Source of the DNA: Adenanthera pavonina
Taxonomy: Eukaryota; Streptophyta; Magnoliopsida; Fabales; Fabaceae
Assembly: GCA_026686845.1 (NCBI GenBank)
Contig: JAIVEN010000008.1
Coordinates: 12,802,501 to 12,866,500, forward strand
DNA: 64,000 nucleotides
Reading direction: 5' to 3'
Part shown: positions 1 through 11,580 of the stretch, one piece after another
How positions within the stretch are numbered: position 1 is the first letter of the stretch
Layout of the letters: each line of letters starts with the position of its first letter
Program-made: the position numbers and the translations under genes
The notes under the pieces: model-generated
The model's input: the letters and a program-made list of their open reading frames with translations, nothing else
Database searches by the model: none
What the model was told of the DNA's origin: nothing

Positions 1-69
1 TTATTGGACCCTTTAATAAATAAAAACCCATGAATACATTTTATTACATGATATAATAACATTTTGCAG

Positions 70-192
70 ATGTGGTCAGTGGGCGAAGGATGGGATGAAA
101 ATTTTCAGTGGAAAAGCACCAAAAGGATAATTGCTGCTGACTCCCGCAATGGTGACTCCTCCTTCAATGATCAAAATGCATTCTTGTTTTGA
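70..192 (+). CDS. probable last coding exon of an unknown host gene
   Basis: A pyrimidine-rich stretch ending in TTTTGCAG is followed by 40 open codons and a TGA. The peptide starts MWSVGEGWDENFQWKSTKR and ends in NDQNAFLF. The exon opens in phase 0 if the AG at 68-69 is the acceptor, so the ATG may be an internal methionine. The composition (Trp, Asp, Asn, Lys) looks protein-like, unlike the random ORFs around it. The rest of the gene would lie left of the window. I do not recognise the family; a chance open frame after an AG remains possible. Confidence 0.4.
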   Translation: MWSVGEGWDENFQWKSTKRIIAADSRNGDSSFNDQNAFLF

Positions 193-2529
193 CCTTTTAT
201 TACTTATTTTATAATTTGTTGTCATGCTGGTCTATATATATACTCTTTGTGTTCTCTATTATAACTCACTTAACTATTTTACACATATATATATCAAGCC
301 AAGTGATTAAAAATAATTAAAATTTTTTAACTTCATGAAATTTATTATAAATTTCCAATATTACCCTCATTAATTATAACTCATCTTATTTATATATCTT
401 TTTTAATCTCTCTCTACCATGATTTTTAATAAGGGGCAAGCATGGAAAACAACATTTAATACTCAAAATGTGACTTGTATTTTGTATATATTAATTCTTC
501 CATAAAACACCTTATAATAAGGAACAAATAAAGCAGTTTTGTTGATCCTATCTTCTTCTAGAATAGTATTTAATCCCTCTGTATCTCTTTATAAATATGA
601 CTAAGATAAAATAATTAATTAACATGATGGTGTAATTGAGAAAACATCAATTAATACTGCCTTGAAAGTTGAACTTTTAAAAAAACTATAATTAGAAACA
701 AATTTCTTCTTCCAAGAAGACATAAAAAGAAACGATGAAGTACATTGTAATTTTGTTGTGGTTATCGTTCCCAGCCTTCGCAGAGACACCCTTTGACCAA
801 TTTGTGTTTCACTAATCATTTCAACATATTTAGATATTACTTCCTCTGTTTGTTAATATATTATCCTTTTAACTGAATCACGCATATTAATAATATGAGT
901 TAAAGTTAGTTAATTATTTTATTTTTTCAAAAATTATAACATTCTTTTATAACTACTATGATTTAATCTCTTTCTCTTTTTAGGATGATTAAATAGTCAT
1001 TTTTAAAAAATGTATGAAAAATATCACCTCATTTTGAAATGAGTTTTATATTTAAGATCAATGTAAAATACTTTATATTTAAGACAAAAAATAGTAAATA
1101 AGTGGCATCAGATTGTAAATTAAAAGGGTAATTGTGACTTTAGATTACGTTAAACGTTTATTTGCACGCTCTACAATCAAGAGTTCTCAATAGGCCGTTA
1201 ATTTGACCTTGAGCCAAACATTAATACAAACCATGGCTCCAGTCGCGGTCACAGCCACAACCACATGGATGCGATTTAAACAAAACCATGGTGAAATGGT
1301 GGGTTTTATAAAGATTAAGGGATCACTTTTCAAGCCATTTACAATTCTTGTTTTGCCAAATTAATTGGAGGATTAAGGATGAATAGTTTGAACCAATAAT
1401 AAAAATACCCCCATTTCTATGTTAAATCTTTTTCACAGCTCTACATTATTGTTCAATTCCTTTTCTAATTCTATCTCAATCATTTCTTGCTCCCGACTCT
1501 AGAATCAATCCTCTAATATTGGGGAGTAATAAAAGACACAAGGGTCGATAGAAAGCCCATTTGTGATGGATCTCGGCCCATGAATAGCTAGTATCCACCG
1601 GGCTCTTATTATTTATTTTTTATCGTGTCGAACTATCCGTAGGCCATTAGGTTTTTCTTTTCATTCTTTCACTGTCAACTGTGATCATACGTGGCATAAT
1701 CTGATGCAATAACCCAGTGTATGTAGCTTTACAATGAATAAAGCCCGATCACCTTTGAGCCTCCGTTTGACGATTCTTTTCTTTTTCTATTTTCTTGTTT
1801 TTTTCATCTAGAAGAAGAATCAATCCTCCGTTCTCTGATCTTTTGATTTCTTGAGGCGCATGATGAAACTGAAACAGAGTACCGAATTTTCATCAAGGAG
1901 CTCTCCTTAATTCTAACTCTTCTCGTGAGAATTGATTAGGTCTATGCACCTCTGATTGATCTCTACTGATATGTAATGTTGTTTGTTGAGCATTCTCAAT
2001 AATTTATAAAATTACGGCAAAAGATTATTGACTTACAACATATCAAAGTGTCACTGAAGTGAACTATAGGTTAATTATACCCTTTAGCAATCTGATGAAC
2101 ATCTTGGAATAGGTTAGATTGCATAGGTTGCCTTGGGTGACACGAAAAATTATCTTAAATGATTTGTTCTCGTATGTTAGTCTATATATGTTTCCATTGA
2201 TAAAATGTGATATATTAATGATAATGATTTTTTTGTACATTTCATCTTTTGTGGAAACGACCCCCTTGAAGTTGGATACATTTGCAAAGCACCTCTTGAA
2301 GTAATAACAAAATAAAGTCAGTGACATGTCATACTTTCTCAAAAAAATAACGGAATAATTTATATTAATTTGCAGCAATTTAAAATTTAGAGTGGTTGAT
2401 TCTAAATTTTAAAAGTTGACAAGTTACATTTAATCATGAAGTTCCCAGTGGCGAGAAAAAAATGAAAAAATTACATTTTCTTTTGTCTATGTAAAATAGT
2501 TATTCATTTATTATATTTGAGACCCGAGG
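193..2529. other. intergenic AT-rich DNA
   Basis: No gene is supported. The short ORFs are interrupted and low in complexity. One MITE lies at about 838-1096. A pyrimidine-rich stretch around 1780-1860 resembles a plant 5' UTR, but no ORF follows it. Confidence 0.5.
838..1096. repeat. Stowaway-like MITE, degenerate
   Basis: It starts TA-CTTCCTCTG, the usual CTCCCTCYGT-type terminus. Its body (ATCCTTTTAACTGAATCACG, later a run like TTTAATCTCTTTCTCTTT) matches the MITE at 49250-49513. The right end is eroded, so that boundary is approximate. Confidence 0.5.
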
Positions 2530-2890
2530 AATTAATCAACCGATGATGGAATGAAGTGTATAAATGAAAGGATAGCTAAATTAAATACGAACATCAGCCA
2601 ACAAGACATCGAGTCTTTGTATTAGTTGTTTTTTGTGTCTCTGCGCTGCTGTTTTTTATTTTTTATTTTCTTTTAATTTTCTGTGATGTTTTCATTCCTG
2701 TGGGACTCCGTCTGTTGTATTGATATGCTGTTCAATGTTATGATGAAAAGTATTTGCAGGCCAAAAAAAAATAAATTGCGTGATACGTGTTTTGACTGTG
2801 CTGGAGGTTTTTTGTTTTTTGGAAAACTAAATAAAATCAGCTTGCAGCCACTTTATTTATTTAATGTTATGATGGAAAGTATTTTCTGAC
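2530..2890 (+). repeat. duplicated segment, copy A, left part
   Basis: Shares long stretches with 12590-13020, for example CAACAAGACAT, GAGTCTTTGTATTAGTTGT and the GTTATGATGAAAAGT motif. Inside this copy the GTTATGATG(A/G)AAAGTATTT motif occurs twice (about 2737 and 2867), a small internal duplication. The homology stops near 2890 and resumes at about 11217, so this copy was split by the nested LTR insertions. It has no coding capacity. Confidence 0.65.
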
Positions 2891-3008
2891 AAAACAATTA
2901 AAAAATCAAATGATGTGACATTTATGAGTTTTTGAGCACAATCACCCTAAGAGCGGAGGTGACCACCGAGGGATAAAACCCCATGTGTGAACTATGCTAA
3001 TAACAACT

Positions 3009-5460
3009 GTAACATCTAAATTTTTATGATTTTATTTAAATTTTAGTTTAGAGAATTATTATATAATTAGAATTAAAAGAGTTTAAATATTTTATGTAGA
3101 TCAAATTAAGAACTAAATGGCAAATGATGATTAGAGACCAAATTACAAAGAAAGTTGGATAGCATAATCAAAAATATTAATTATTAGCAAAAAGACAAAA
3201 AAAAGGGACATAGATGTCATTCCCTTAAACAAATTATCTGTCCAGTATTTGATAAGACTGATTATAGGAGATGATTTAGAAAAATTATCATAAGAAATTA
3301 TACTCTAATAAGTAAAACCAGAAAATAGATATATTGGACAGAAAATTAATCCGAAGTTTCATAATATATAAATTAATAAGAATTAGAAAATAAATCTAGA
3401 TCAGGAAACTCAAATATATTATGGCATAAAAAGAGATACTGGATTTTTTTTTAAGTTTAAATAGCCATAGAATCGGTTTAATGGATATTGGGCCAAAATT
3501 GGAGTCCGGGCTCAGTAAGACTGCACTGGTTTCTTAATGGGGCACTAGTACTATTCATGAAGGCCCAATAAATATGTAGAAAACCCTAATAGGCCAGGGA
3601 TGATTTTTGGAGGTCCAAAAGTATTATTGACAAGAATAGCTCAAACTATGTCAAGAAAGGATAAAAAATCGAAGAAGCCCAATTCACTAAATTTTTAGAC
3701 TGATTAAATTATAGGAGACCCAGTAGACTATGAAATAATCAAGAATAAGTCCAAAATAATTTTAGAAAATTTATAATAATTATCTATGCAGAAAGATTAC
3801 AGGAAAAACTAATCAGGACTAATTCTATCGGTGTTTTTGGTTAGAGCCCAATAAGTAAAATATCTTCTAAAATAAATTATATGGGCTTCGAAATGATTAA
3901 TTAAGGTTATAATGAGTTTTAAATTCATATTTTAAATATATTTATGCATGAAAAATTTTACCAAACAAAATTTACATAATTAAAACCTGAAAACCCTGTA
4001 TATGTTGAAATTGAGTCAAGAATTAAAAGGTTTAAGCCCAAATAATTAAAGGCATCATCTTGGGCTGATTTTTGCCCCAAAATGACGTGCCAACAAGAAG
4101 AAAAAGGAGTGGAGGAGAAGTAACCACCATACATAATACTATATAAAAGATTAGGTATCAAAATTGGAAGCTTGGATGAAGTAAGCTCACGTAAGTATAA
4201 TGATGCAATATTTACTTTATTTGGAGATGAAATAACATCCAAATTGATGACAAGAGAGGAAAAATTAATTAGATATCAATTAAATAAAGAAATTAGGTGT
4301 ATGGTGAAGAAAAGAGGTGATGTAGTGCAATTTTAGCCGTTGGATTAAAATTTAATCCAATGGATAAAGTTGCTTCTTGTTGTCTATAAATAGGTTCTTT
4401 CTCCCCTCCATTCCTCACACCAAAAAATGAAAATTCATCATATAGTAGTGAGAGAGTAAGTTATAGAGAGAAGGAGGAGAAGAGGAAAGGAAGATTTGCA
4501 AATTTAAGGTAACATCTTTTCCCTTTCTTGAATTTTATTTCTAAATGATTTTTTAGATCATATATTTCTATGATTGGTAGGCAGAAAATATGTTTATGAT
4601 ATGAATATAATGATGAAGTTGGATCAAAATGGTGAAAGAATGCTGAACATGCTATAAATTTTGCATGAATAAGCATGAACATGAAAAGAACATGATGAAC
4701 AAGCTAAAAGATGCATTTTGATCCTAAATGTTACCATGTCAAAGTAAAATTATGTTTCTTGTAACTATTTGTAAATATTATGCTAAGAATGAGATTATGA
4801 TATTATTGGGATTTTCATAAATCTCACCCTACTGAATATCTAACCATGATTAGGTCCAAATCATGTGAAAGGCAAGGAGGAGGATTCATGAAGAAATATT
4901 TAGTAATAGGAAGGATATTTTGGATGTTTATGTAATATTAAAGTTAAATGACAATCTATGTTAGAGTTATGTAAATTACATGTGACTCCTAGACAATGAA
5001 TAAAGTTTATTTTGGATCAATTTTACATGTGTTATATGACTACTATTGAGAGAATGGTATTATGGAATTTTATGGAATGAAATTTGGAAAAATTAGAGTA
5101 AAATTGCAAGTAAATTTATGAAATTTACTGTAGTTATTTGCCCAATAAAATTTCAAATTAATATTTTTTCCTTATAGAGTATTTTAAGAGATGAATTTAG
5201 CAATTTGAGCCACTCTTAAATGATTTTTTTAAAATTAATTATGATTTTTCAAAGTTCAGTCAAATTTTTATAGTTATCAAATAAATAGTAATTTTTGATA
5301 ATTTTTGGAATTTTTTAAATTTGGCCCAAATTTTCTTCTAAATACACATAAATGGAACTCAAATCACTAAAAATAAATAGTAAATGATTCCTAAAATTAA
5401 GGTTTAAGAAGAGCCCATGTTATGTAATCCAAGTCATTCAACCTTATGGTATAAGCGTAC
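3009..5460 (+). mobile_element. long LTR (Ty3/gypsy type), left part, split by a chromovirus
   Basis: Begins TGTAACATCTAAA, the usual start of this plant LTR class (compare TGTAACATCCC at the boundary at 62340 and TGTAACACCC at 19222). A TATAAATA box lies at 4385-4392, followed by a pyrimidine/GAGAG-rich leader and a GGTAAC splice-donor-like site. Further on is the phrase AAATCTCACCCTACTGA, shared by relatives at 60.9 kb and 39.1 kb on the other strand. No coding region accompanies it, so it is probably a solo LTR of about 2.57 kb with its remainder at 11093-11216. The target duplication was not identified with certainty. Confidence 0.65.
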
Positions 5461-5957
5461 TGTCACGGATTTTTCGTGAGGTTTAACCAAAAGCCTCCAG
5501 AATGTTCTTGAGACAACTTGAAGAGGCTAGCACTCTCTTGAATATTGTAGATAATTCTAGAACCTTGTAGATAGGACTTTCTCTTGTACATTCTAGAGAA
5601 TTCTTTGTAAATATCTTATAGAGAATTCTAGAGATTCATTGTAGGCCGTTAGATCAAAACGATCTCCACCGTCCATTGAGGAGGTGGGAAAGTTCTAGAA
5701 CCTTGGGGGAGGCCTATAAATACCACCTCTCACCTCATTTGTAATAATGGAAGAATCGAAGAATTCAAGCAATTGAGTGCATTTCCTCATTCTCTCAAAC
5801 TCTCTCTTGTGTGAGTGTTCTCTTGAGTGTTTCTCTTGTTCTCTTGTTCGTTTGTCTTTGCCTACTCGAGGGTTCGGCTGACTTAGCGTGAGATCAAGAG
5901 GGTTGATAAAGCTAAGGCCGGCACAGTTCAAGGCATGAAAGTTCTGAGGCCGTGACA
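5461..5957 (+). repeat. 5' LTR of the chromovirus
   Basis: 497 bp, TG...CA termini. TATAAATA at 5715-5722 is the likely core promoter; a TCTCTTG-rich leader follows. The segment has several near-repeats of the type TTCTAGAGAATTC and AGATAATTCTAGAA. Confidence 0.93.
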
Positions 5958-5960
5958 ACG

Positions 5961-5972
5961 TGGTATCAGAGC
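5961..5972 (+). other. primer-binding site (initiator tRNA-Met)
   Basis: TGGTATCAGAGC, three bases after the 5' LTR, is complementary to the 3' end of plant initiator tRNA-Met, the usual primer in Ty3/gypsy elements. Confidence 0.9.
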
Positions 5973-6016
5973 TTAGGTTCGAGGGAGCCTTGTTGAAGCT
6001 TTGTTCGTGGGCAACG

Positions 6017-7256
6017 ATGTCAGAGGAGACAGGAGTACTCAACGTTGAGGTACGGGGCAAGGAGACCCAAGCTACTCATCAAGGGAGCAAGAGGGGTCGA
6101 AGCACTAGTAAGGTAAGTGTTGAAGACTTTGCTTCTCTTTCGATTCAAGTTGGTCATCTAGAGGACGCCTTGTTGGAGGTAACTAACAAGGTGAACAAGC
6201 TGGAGAGCGACTTCACAATCCTTGAGTCGCATACATTGGATGAGCTCGAAGGTCTCAAGGCTACTGTGGAGAATATCCAGAACTCTGAGGATCAGCGTGC
6301 TGAATCGATGAGGACGCTGGAGGGAAATGTGATGGATGCCATCACAATGATGCAGCGACAGTTGGATGCACTCAAGACTTCCTTGGAAAACCAAGGGAGA
6401 AACTCCCTAGTGGCTGGAACTAGTGGAGAGTAAGGAAATTGAAGTTGGATCTTCCCAGACCGAAGGAGTTCAAAGGCGTTCATGATGCTAAGGAGGTGGA
6501 GAACTTCCTATGGCAGATGGAGCGCTATGCTGAAGGCTTGGGGTTGAGTGACGACCAAGCTAAGGTACGTACTGCTTCCTTATTCCTCACTGATAACGCT
6601 ATGTTATGGTGGCGTAGAAAACATGCGGACATGGAGAAAGGTCTTTGCACCATCAACACTTGGGAAGACTTCAAGAAAGAATTGAAGAGACAATTCTTCC
6701 CAGAGAATGTGGTTTATGAGGCGCGGAAGAAGCTGAGGGAGCTCAAACACAAGACCACCATCTCAGACTATGTGAAGGAGTTCACTACCTTGATGCTCCA
6801 GATTCCCAACTTGAGCAGCGAGGATCTTCTGTTCCACTTCATTGATGGCCTTCAAAACTGGGCCAAGCATGAGTTGCAGCGCCGAGGTGTGAAGGACGTT
6901 AATGAAGCTATTGCCGTGGCTGAAAGTCTCACCGACTACTAGAAGGAGAAAAGTGAATCTTCCAAGCCTAAGCCTTCCAAACCTAACAACCAGGGCAAAG
7001 GTGGGGGAGACAAGGGTTGTGTGCAAGGGTGGAGACAACAAGCCACTGCACAAGAAGTATGATGATCAGAAGAAGAACTCCAACACCAACATTAGTTGCT
7101 TTGTGTGCAAGGGTCCTCACCGCATGAAGGACTGCCCAAAGCTAGGGAGCTTGGCAGCCATAGTGGAGGAGCAAGAGGCCCAAGCAGATAGGAGTGCGGA
7201 GTTGGGTTCTCTCCGATTACTCAATGCCTTAAAGTTCAAGCCGTCGCCCACACCTA
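6017..7256 (+). pseudogene. gag: gag of the chromovirus, frameshifted
   Basis: Starts at ATG 6017 (MSEETGVLNVEVRGK). The first ~140 residues are predicted coiled coil (heptad-like runs around LEDALLEVTNKVNKLESD). The retrotransposon Gag core follows (FKGVHDAKEVENFLWQMERY, then NAMLWWRRKHADM), then a basic linker and the zinc knuckle CFVCKGPHRMKDC near 7102-7140. The reading frame changes near 6434 and near 7010, and a TAG lies at 6940-6942. In life Gag would form the capsid and bind element RNA. The knuckle has CX2CX3HX4C spacing, one residue shorter than the canonical form. Confidence 0.85.
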
Positions 7257-7612
7257 CCAAAAGCACGGGTTTGATGTACATTGAGGCAAAGTTGAATGGG
7301 AAACTTGTCTCAACCATGGTGGATACTGGGGCAGGCAACAACTTCATTACTCCTGAGGAGGCCAAGAGGATTGGTCTCAAGGTTGTGGCTGGAGGAGGTA
7401 TGATGAAGGCTGTCAACTCTCCTCCTAAACCGATTCATGGCATAGCTCGAGGGGTCGAGTTGTGCTTGGGATCATGGAGTGGCAAGACGGATCTTACTGT
7501 CGCTCCCATGGATGACTACAAAGTCGTTCTTGGCTAGGAGTTCATGAGGAAGCATAATATCTTCCTTATGCCCCACTACAACGCTTTGTGTGTTCTAGAC
7601 CAGTGGGCCTAG
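7257..7612 (+). pseudogene. aspartic protease domain of the chromovirus
   Basis: Contains the catalytic motif VDTGAGNNFI (near residue 25 of the domain) and the downstream strand VVLG typical of retropepsins. TAG codons at 7535-7537 and 7610-7612 and a frameshift just after the second separate it from the polymerase. Both stops are one C-to-T change from a glutamine codon. The domain would cleave the Gag-Pol precursor. Confidence 0.85.
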
Positions 7613-7622
7613 CAGGAATCAA

Positions 7623-9023
7623 TTGTCAGCCATGCAAGTGAAGAAGGGCTTCAAGAGGGGAGAAGTCACGTACCTGGCGGCCTTGAAGGAGGTGGACCTT
7701 GGGGAGGAGATTAGTGAAGAACTTCCCTCGGTCATCCAACAGGTTCTTGAGGAGAACCATGATATGATGCCACCGGAGCTACCAAAGAAGCTCCCACCTC
7801 GTCGGGAGGTTGATCACAAGATCTAGTTGGAACCGGGAGCTAAGCCACCCGCCATGGCACCTTACAGGATGGCACCGCCTGAGTTGGAAAAGTTGCGAAA
7901 GCAACTAAAGGAGCTGATTGATGCTGGATCCATCCAACCATCCAAGGCACCTTATAGAGCACCGGTCTTGTTCCAGAAGAAGCAAGACGGATCATTGCGA
8001 TTGTGTATCGACTATCGAGCTCTCAATAAGGTAACTATCAAGAACAAGTATCCTATCCCTTTGATAGCTGACTTGTTTGACCGGTTAGGGAAGACAAGGT
8101 ACTTCTCCAAGTTGGACCTGAGGTCTGGGTATCATCAAGTTCGGATTGCTGAAGGAGATGAACCCAAGACTACTTGTGTGACACGCTACGGATCTTTCGA
8201 GTGGTTGGTGATGCCTTTTGGGTTGACCAATGCACCGGCCACATTCTGCACTCTCATGAACAAGATCTTCCATCCGTATCTTGATCGGTTCGTGGTGGTA
8301 TATTTGGATGACATTATGGTCTATAGCGACTCATTGGAGGAGCATGCTGAACACCTGCGAGCCGTGTTCAAGACCCTACACGAGAATGGGCTATATGTGA
8401 AGAAAGAGAAGTGTTCCTTTGCGAGGGAAGAAGTAAACTTCCTCGGGCACATCATAGCCCAAGGGACCTTGAGCATGGACGGGAGGAAAGTCCAAGCTAT
8501 CAAGGAGTAGGAGCCTCCAACTTGAGTGACAGAATTGAGATCTTTCCTTGGGTTGCTTAACTATTATCGGCGGTTCATCAAGGGCTACTCTGCTAGAGCG
8601 GCCCGTCTCACTGAGTTGCTGAAGAAGAACAAGCCATGGGTGTGGATGGAGGGATGCCAAAAAACTTTTGAGGAGCTTAAGATGGCAGTGACAGAGGAAC
8701 CTGTCTTGGCTCTCCCGGATTTCACCAAGCCTTTCGAGATGCACACTGATGCCTCTGACTTCGCTATTGGAGGGGTCCTGATGCAAGAGAGGCATCCCAT
8801 TGCTTTTGAAAGTGGCAAGCTCAATGACACCGAGAGGTGGTACACGGTGCAAGAGAAGGAGATGACGGTCGTGGTTCATTGCTTGCGTACTTGGAGGCAT
8901 TACTTGCTAGGGGCACGGTTTGTGATCTAGACTGATAATGTCGCCACCAGCTACTTCCAGAGGCAGAAGAAGCTCTCCCCTAAGCAAGCGAGATGACAGG
9001 ATTTCCTGGCTGAATTTGACTAT
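7623..9023 (+). pseudogene. pol: reverse transcriptase and RNase H of the chromovirus
   Basis: RT landmarks occur in order: PYRMAPPELEKLRKQLKEL, LCIDYRALNK, FSKLDLRSGYHQVRI (first catalytic Asp), MPFGLTNAPATF, and VVYLDDIMVYS (the YLDD catalytic pair). RNase H follows with HTDASDFAIGGVLMQ and YTVQEKEMTVVVHCLRTWRHYL. In-frame stops lie at 7824, 8508, 8523, 8928 and 8994. Most are explained by one transition from Trp, Gln or Arg codons. Apart from these stops the frame holds from 7623 onward, so conservation is high and the element is moderately young. Confidence 0.92.
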
Positions 9024-10584
9024 GTGTTGGAATATAAGCCAGGGACGGCAAATGTAGTTGCTGATGCCTTAAGCAGGAAGGCCGAGTTAGCAGCTATAAG
9101 CCAAGCCAGTGGAGACTTGATCACCAAGATCAAGCAAGGTATTACTCAAGACCCCCTAGCCCAGCAGCTTGTGGAGTTGGTTAAGGAGGGTAAGACTAAG
9201 AGGTTTTGGGTCGATGATGAACTCCTCTATACTGTGGGAAGAAGACTCTTTGTTCCTAAGTGGGACAACTTGAGGAAGGAGTTGATCAGGGAGTGTCATG
9301 ACTCCAAATGGGCTGGTCATCCAGGACAGAGGCGGACATTGGCATTGTTGGAAGCTGCCTACTACTAGCCTCACATGAGGGATGACGTGGAGGCTTATGT
9401 GAAGACTTGTCTTGTATGCCAACAGGACAAGGTGGACAATCAACTTCCCGCAGGATTGTTGGAGCCGTTACCTACTCCAAGCTAACCATGGGAGAGTGTC
9501 TCCATGGATTTCATCTCGGCCTTACCTAAGTCCGAGGGGTTTGGTTCCATCATGGTAGTGGTGGATCGCTTCTCAAAGTATGGGACCTTCATTCCAGCCC
9601 CGACAGACTGTACAGCGGAGGAAGCGGCTCGCCTATTCTTCAAGAACGTGGTGAAGTTTTGGGGATTGCCCAAGACTATCATCAGTGACAGAGATCCCCG
9701 TTTCATGGGCAAACTGTGGACTGAGCTATTCAAGTTACTAGGGACAGGGTTGCACTTCTCTACTAGCTTTCACCCTCAGACAGATGGGCAAACAGAACGG
9801 GTGAATGCATTGTTGGAGTGTTATCTCCGACACTTTGAGTGCCAACCAGAAGGATTGGGCTAAGTTGATGGATGTGGCACAGTTCTCTTACAACTTGCAA
9901 CGGAGCGAGTCCACAGGAAGGAGTCCCTTTGAAGTGGTGATGGGACAACAACCTCTGACACCTCATGCCCTTGCGACCACATATAAGGGCAAGAGTCCAG
10001 GAGCTTTCCATATGGCTAAGTCTTAGCAAGAGCAAGCTGACGAGACTAGATCCTTCCTTGTCAAGGTAGCCAAGAGGATGAAGAAGTTCACTGACAGGAG
10101 GAGGCGAGCGACTGAGTTCCAAGTGGGAGACTTGGTGATGGTGAAACTTCTTCCACAATAATTCAAGGCCTTCAAGAAGGTACATAAGGGCCTCATTCAG
10201 AAATATGAGGGTCCCTACAAGGTATTGAAGAAGGTCGGGAAGGTCTCCTACAAGGTGGATTTGCCACCTAACTTGAAGATTCATCCTGTCTTCCACGCGA
10301 ATATACTGAAACCATTCCATGAAGACAAGGATGAGCCTCATCGAGGAATCTCCACCAGAGCACAACCTGTGACAACTAAGTCTTACGATATACAGGTCGA
10401 GGAGATACTAACTCACAGGGTCGTGCGACGAAGGGGAGTACCACCAAGTACCCAATACTTGGTGAAGTGGAAAGGACTACTAGAGAGCGAGGCAATATGG
10501 GAGTCACGAGAAGATCTTTGGCAGTTTGAAGACCACCTACGCCAGTACAGAGATGAAGTAGTGACGAGGACGTCACCGGATTAG
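9024..10584 (+). pseudogene. integrase and C-terminal chromodomain of the chromovirus
   Basis: The N-terminal zinc-binding HHCC part (HDSKWAGHPGQRRTLALLEAAYY ... TCLVCQQDK, shown in pieces) is followed by the DDE core: MDFISALPKS, then ISDRDPRF, then HPQTDGQTERVNALLE. The frame shifts by 2 nt near 9846. The C-terminal region has FQVGDLVMVKL and HPVFHANILKPFHED. It ends with a chromodomain of about 55 residues (VEEILTHRVVRR ... TQYLVKWKG ... EAIWESREDLW). Stops lie at 9366, 9483, 10024 and 10159; TAG at 10582 is the natural end. Chromodomains are known to steer chromovirus integration through histone marks. Confidence 0.92.
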
Positions 10585-10595
10585 GTGGGGGAGAG
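10583..10595 (+). other. polypurine tract of the chromovirus
   Basis: AGGTGGGGGAGAG immediately precedes the 3' LTR; it is the expected primer for plus-strand synthesis. Confidence 0.85.
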
Positions 10596-11092
10596 TGTCA
10601 CGGATTTTTCGCGAGGTTTAACCAGAAGCCTCCAGAACGTTCTTGAGACAACTTGAAGAGGCTAGCACTCTCTTGAATATTGTAGATAATTCTAGAACCT
10701 TGTAGATAGGACTTTCTCTTGTACATTCTAGAGAATTCTTTGTAAATATCTTATAGAGAATTCTAGAGATTCATTGTAGGCCGTTAGATCAAAACGATTT
10801 CTACCGTCCATTGAGGAGGTGGAAAAGTTCTGGAACCTTGGGGGAGGCCTATAAATACCACCTCCCACCTCATTTGTAATAATGGAAGAATCGAAGAATT
10901 CAAGCAATTGAGTGCATTTCCTCATTCTCTCAAACTCTCTCTTGTGTGAGTGTTCTCTTGAGTGTTTCTCTTGTTCTCTTGTTCGCTTGTCTTTGCCTAC
11001 TCGAGGGTTCGGCTGACTTAGCATGAGATCAAGAGGGTTGATCAAGCTAAGACCGGCACGGTTCAAGGCGTGAAAGTTCCGAGGCCGTGACA
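10596..11092 (+). repeat. 3' LTR of the chromovirus
   Basis: 497 bp, same length as the 5' LTR with no indels seen. About 15 substitutions by eye, only one of them a transversion. TATAAATA at 10850-10857. Confidence 0.93.
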
Positions 11093-11216
11093 GTACGCTC
11101 TCATTAGTGCAAGTCCCATTTAAAGATATCAAGACATCAAGTGGAATAAAACCCTTAACCTCTAGCTATAGCAGTGTCCAACATGCCAAATGTCTAATAT
11201 GATTGGAGATATTTAC
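11093..11216 (+). mobile_element. long LTR, right part
   Basis: Begins with the second GTAC of the chromovirus target duplication and continues the LTR that started at 3009. It probably ends at AGATATTTAC(G), which resembles a mutated inverse of the TGTAACATCT start. The end is approximate: it is set by where homology to the duplicated segment resumes. Confidence 0.5.
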
Positions 11217-11580
11217 GTGTTTTGACTACGGAGTTATTTTTAAGAAAACAGATAAAATTAAATTTTGTCAAAGTTTCTCAACCCCCACCGATTATCGTAT
11301 TCAATTATACGACCCTTGTAGCTGTGGTTTTTCAACCTGCAGCTAGTATTTATTTATTATTTATATTAGTGGAATTGAAAAATGAATCATGATGGCACGT
11401 TTCCTACAATGGATCGGAACAGAAGCAGGATTTCATTGGAAGCACAATTCCCCCAAAACTTATGCCTTGTTTGGTATTTTTCAAAATTCTAAAACAATTT
11501 TTGAAAGAAGTGGAATATGAAATTTTATAAAAAAAAAGACGTGGAATATGAAAAAAAAACAAGGGAAGAAGAAGAATAGA
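11217..11580 (+). repeat. duplicated segment, copy A, right part
   Basis: Matches 12960-13330: GTGTTTTGACT, TTTGTC(A/G)AAGTTTCT, GTGGTTTTTCAACCTGCAG, TGGAAGCACAATTCC. Together with 2530-2890 it reconstitutes one copy of a local duplication. Confidence 0.65.

Larger units (their letters stand above)
5461..11092 (+). mobile_element. Ty3/gypsy chromovirus (Galadriel-like), complete but decayed
   Basis: Complete in structure: two 497-bp LTRs (TGTCACGG...CGTGACA), an initiator-Met primer-binding site, gag, protease, reverse transcriptase, RNase H, integrase and a C-terminal chromodomain, then a polypurine tract. The flanks show a 4-bp duplication GTAC (5457-5460 and 11093-11096). About a dozen premature stops and about four frameshifts disable it. 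By eye the LTRs differ at about 15 positions, nearly all transitions. The single CX2CX3HX4C zinc knuckle and the small size suggest the Galadriel lineage, but assigning the clade needs a tree. It lies inside an older LTR. Confidence 0.93.
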
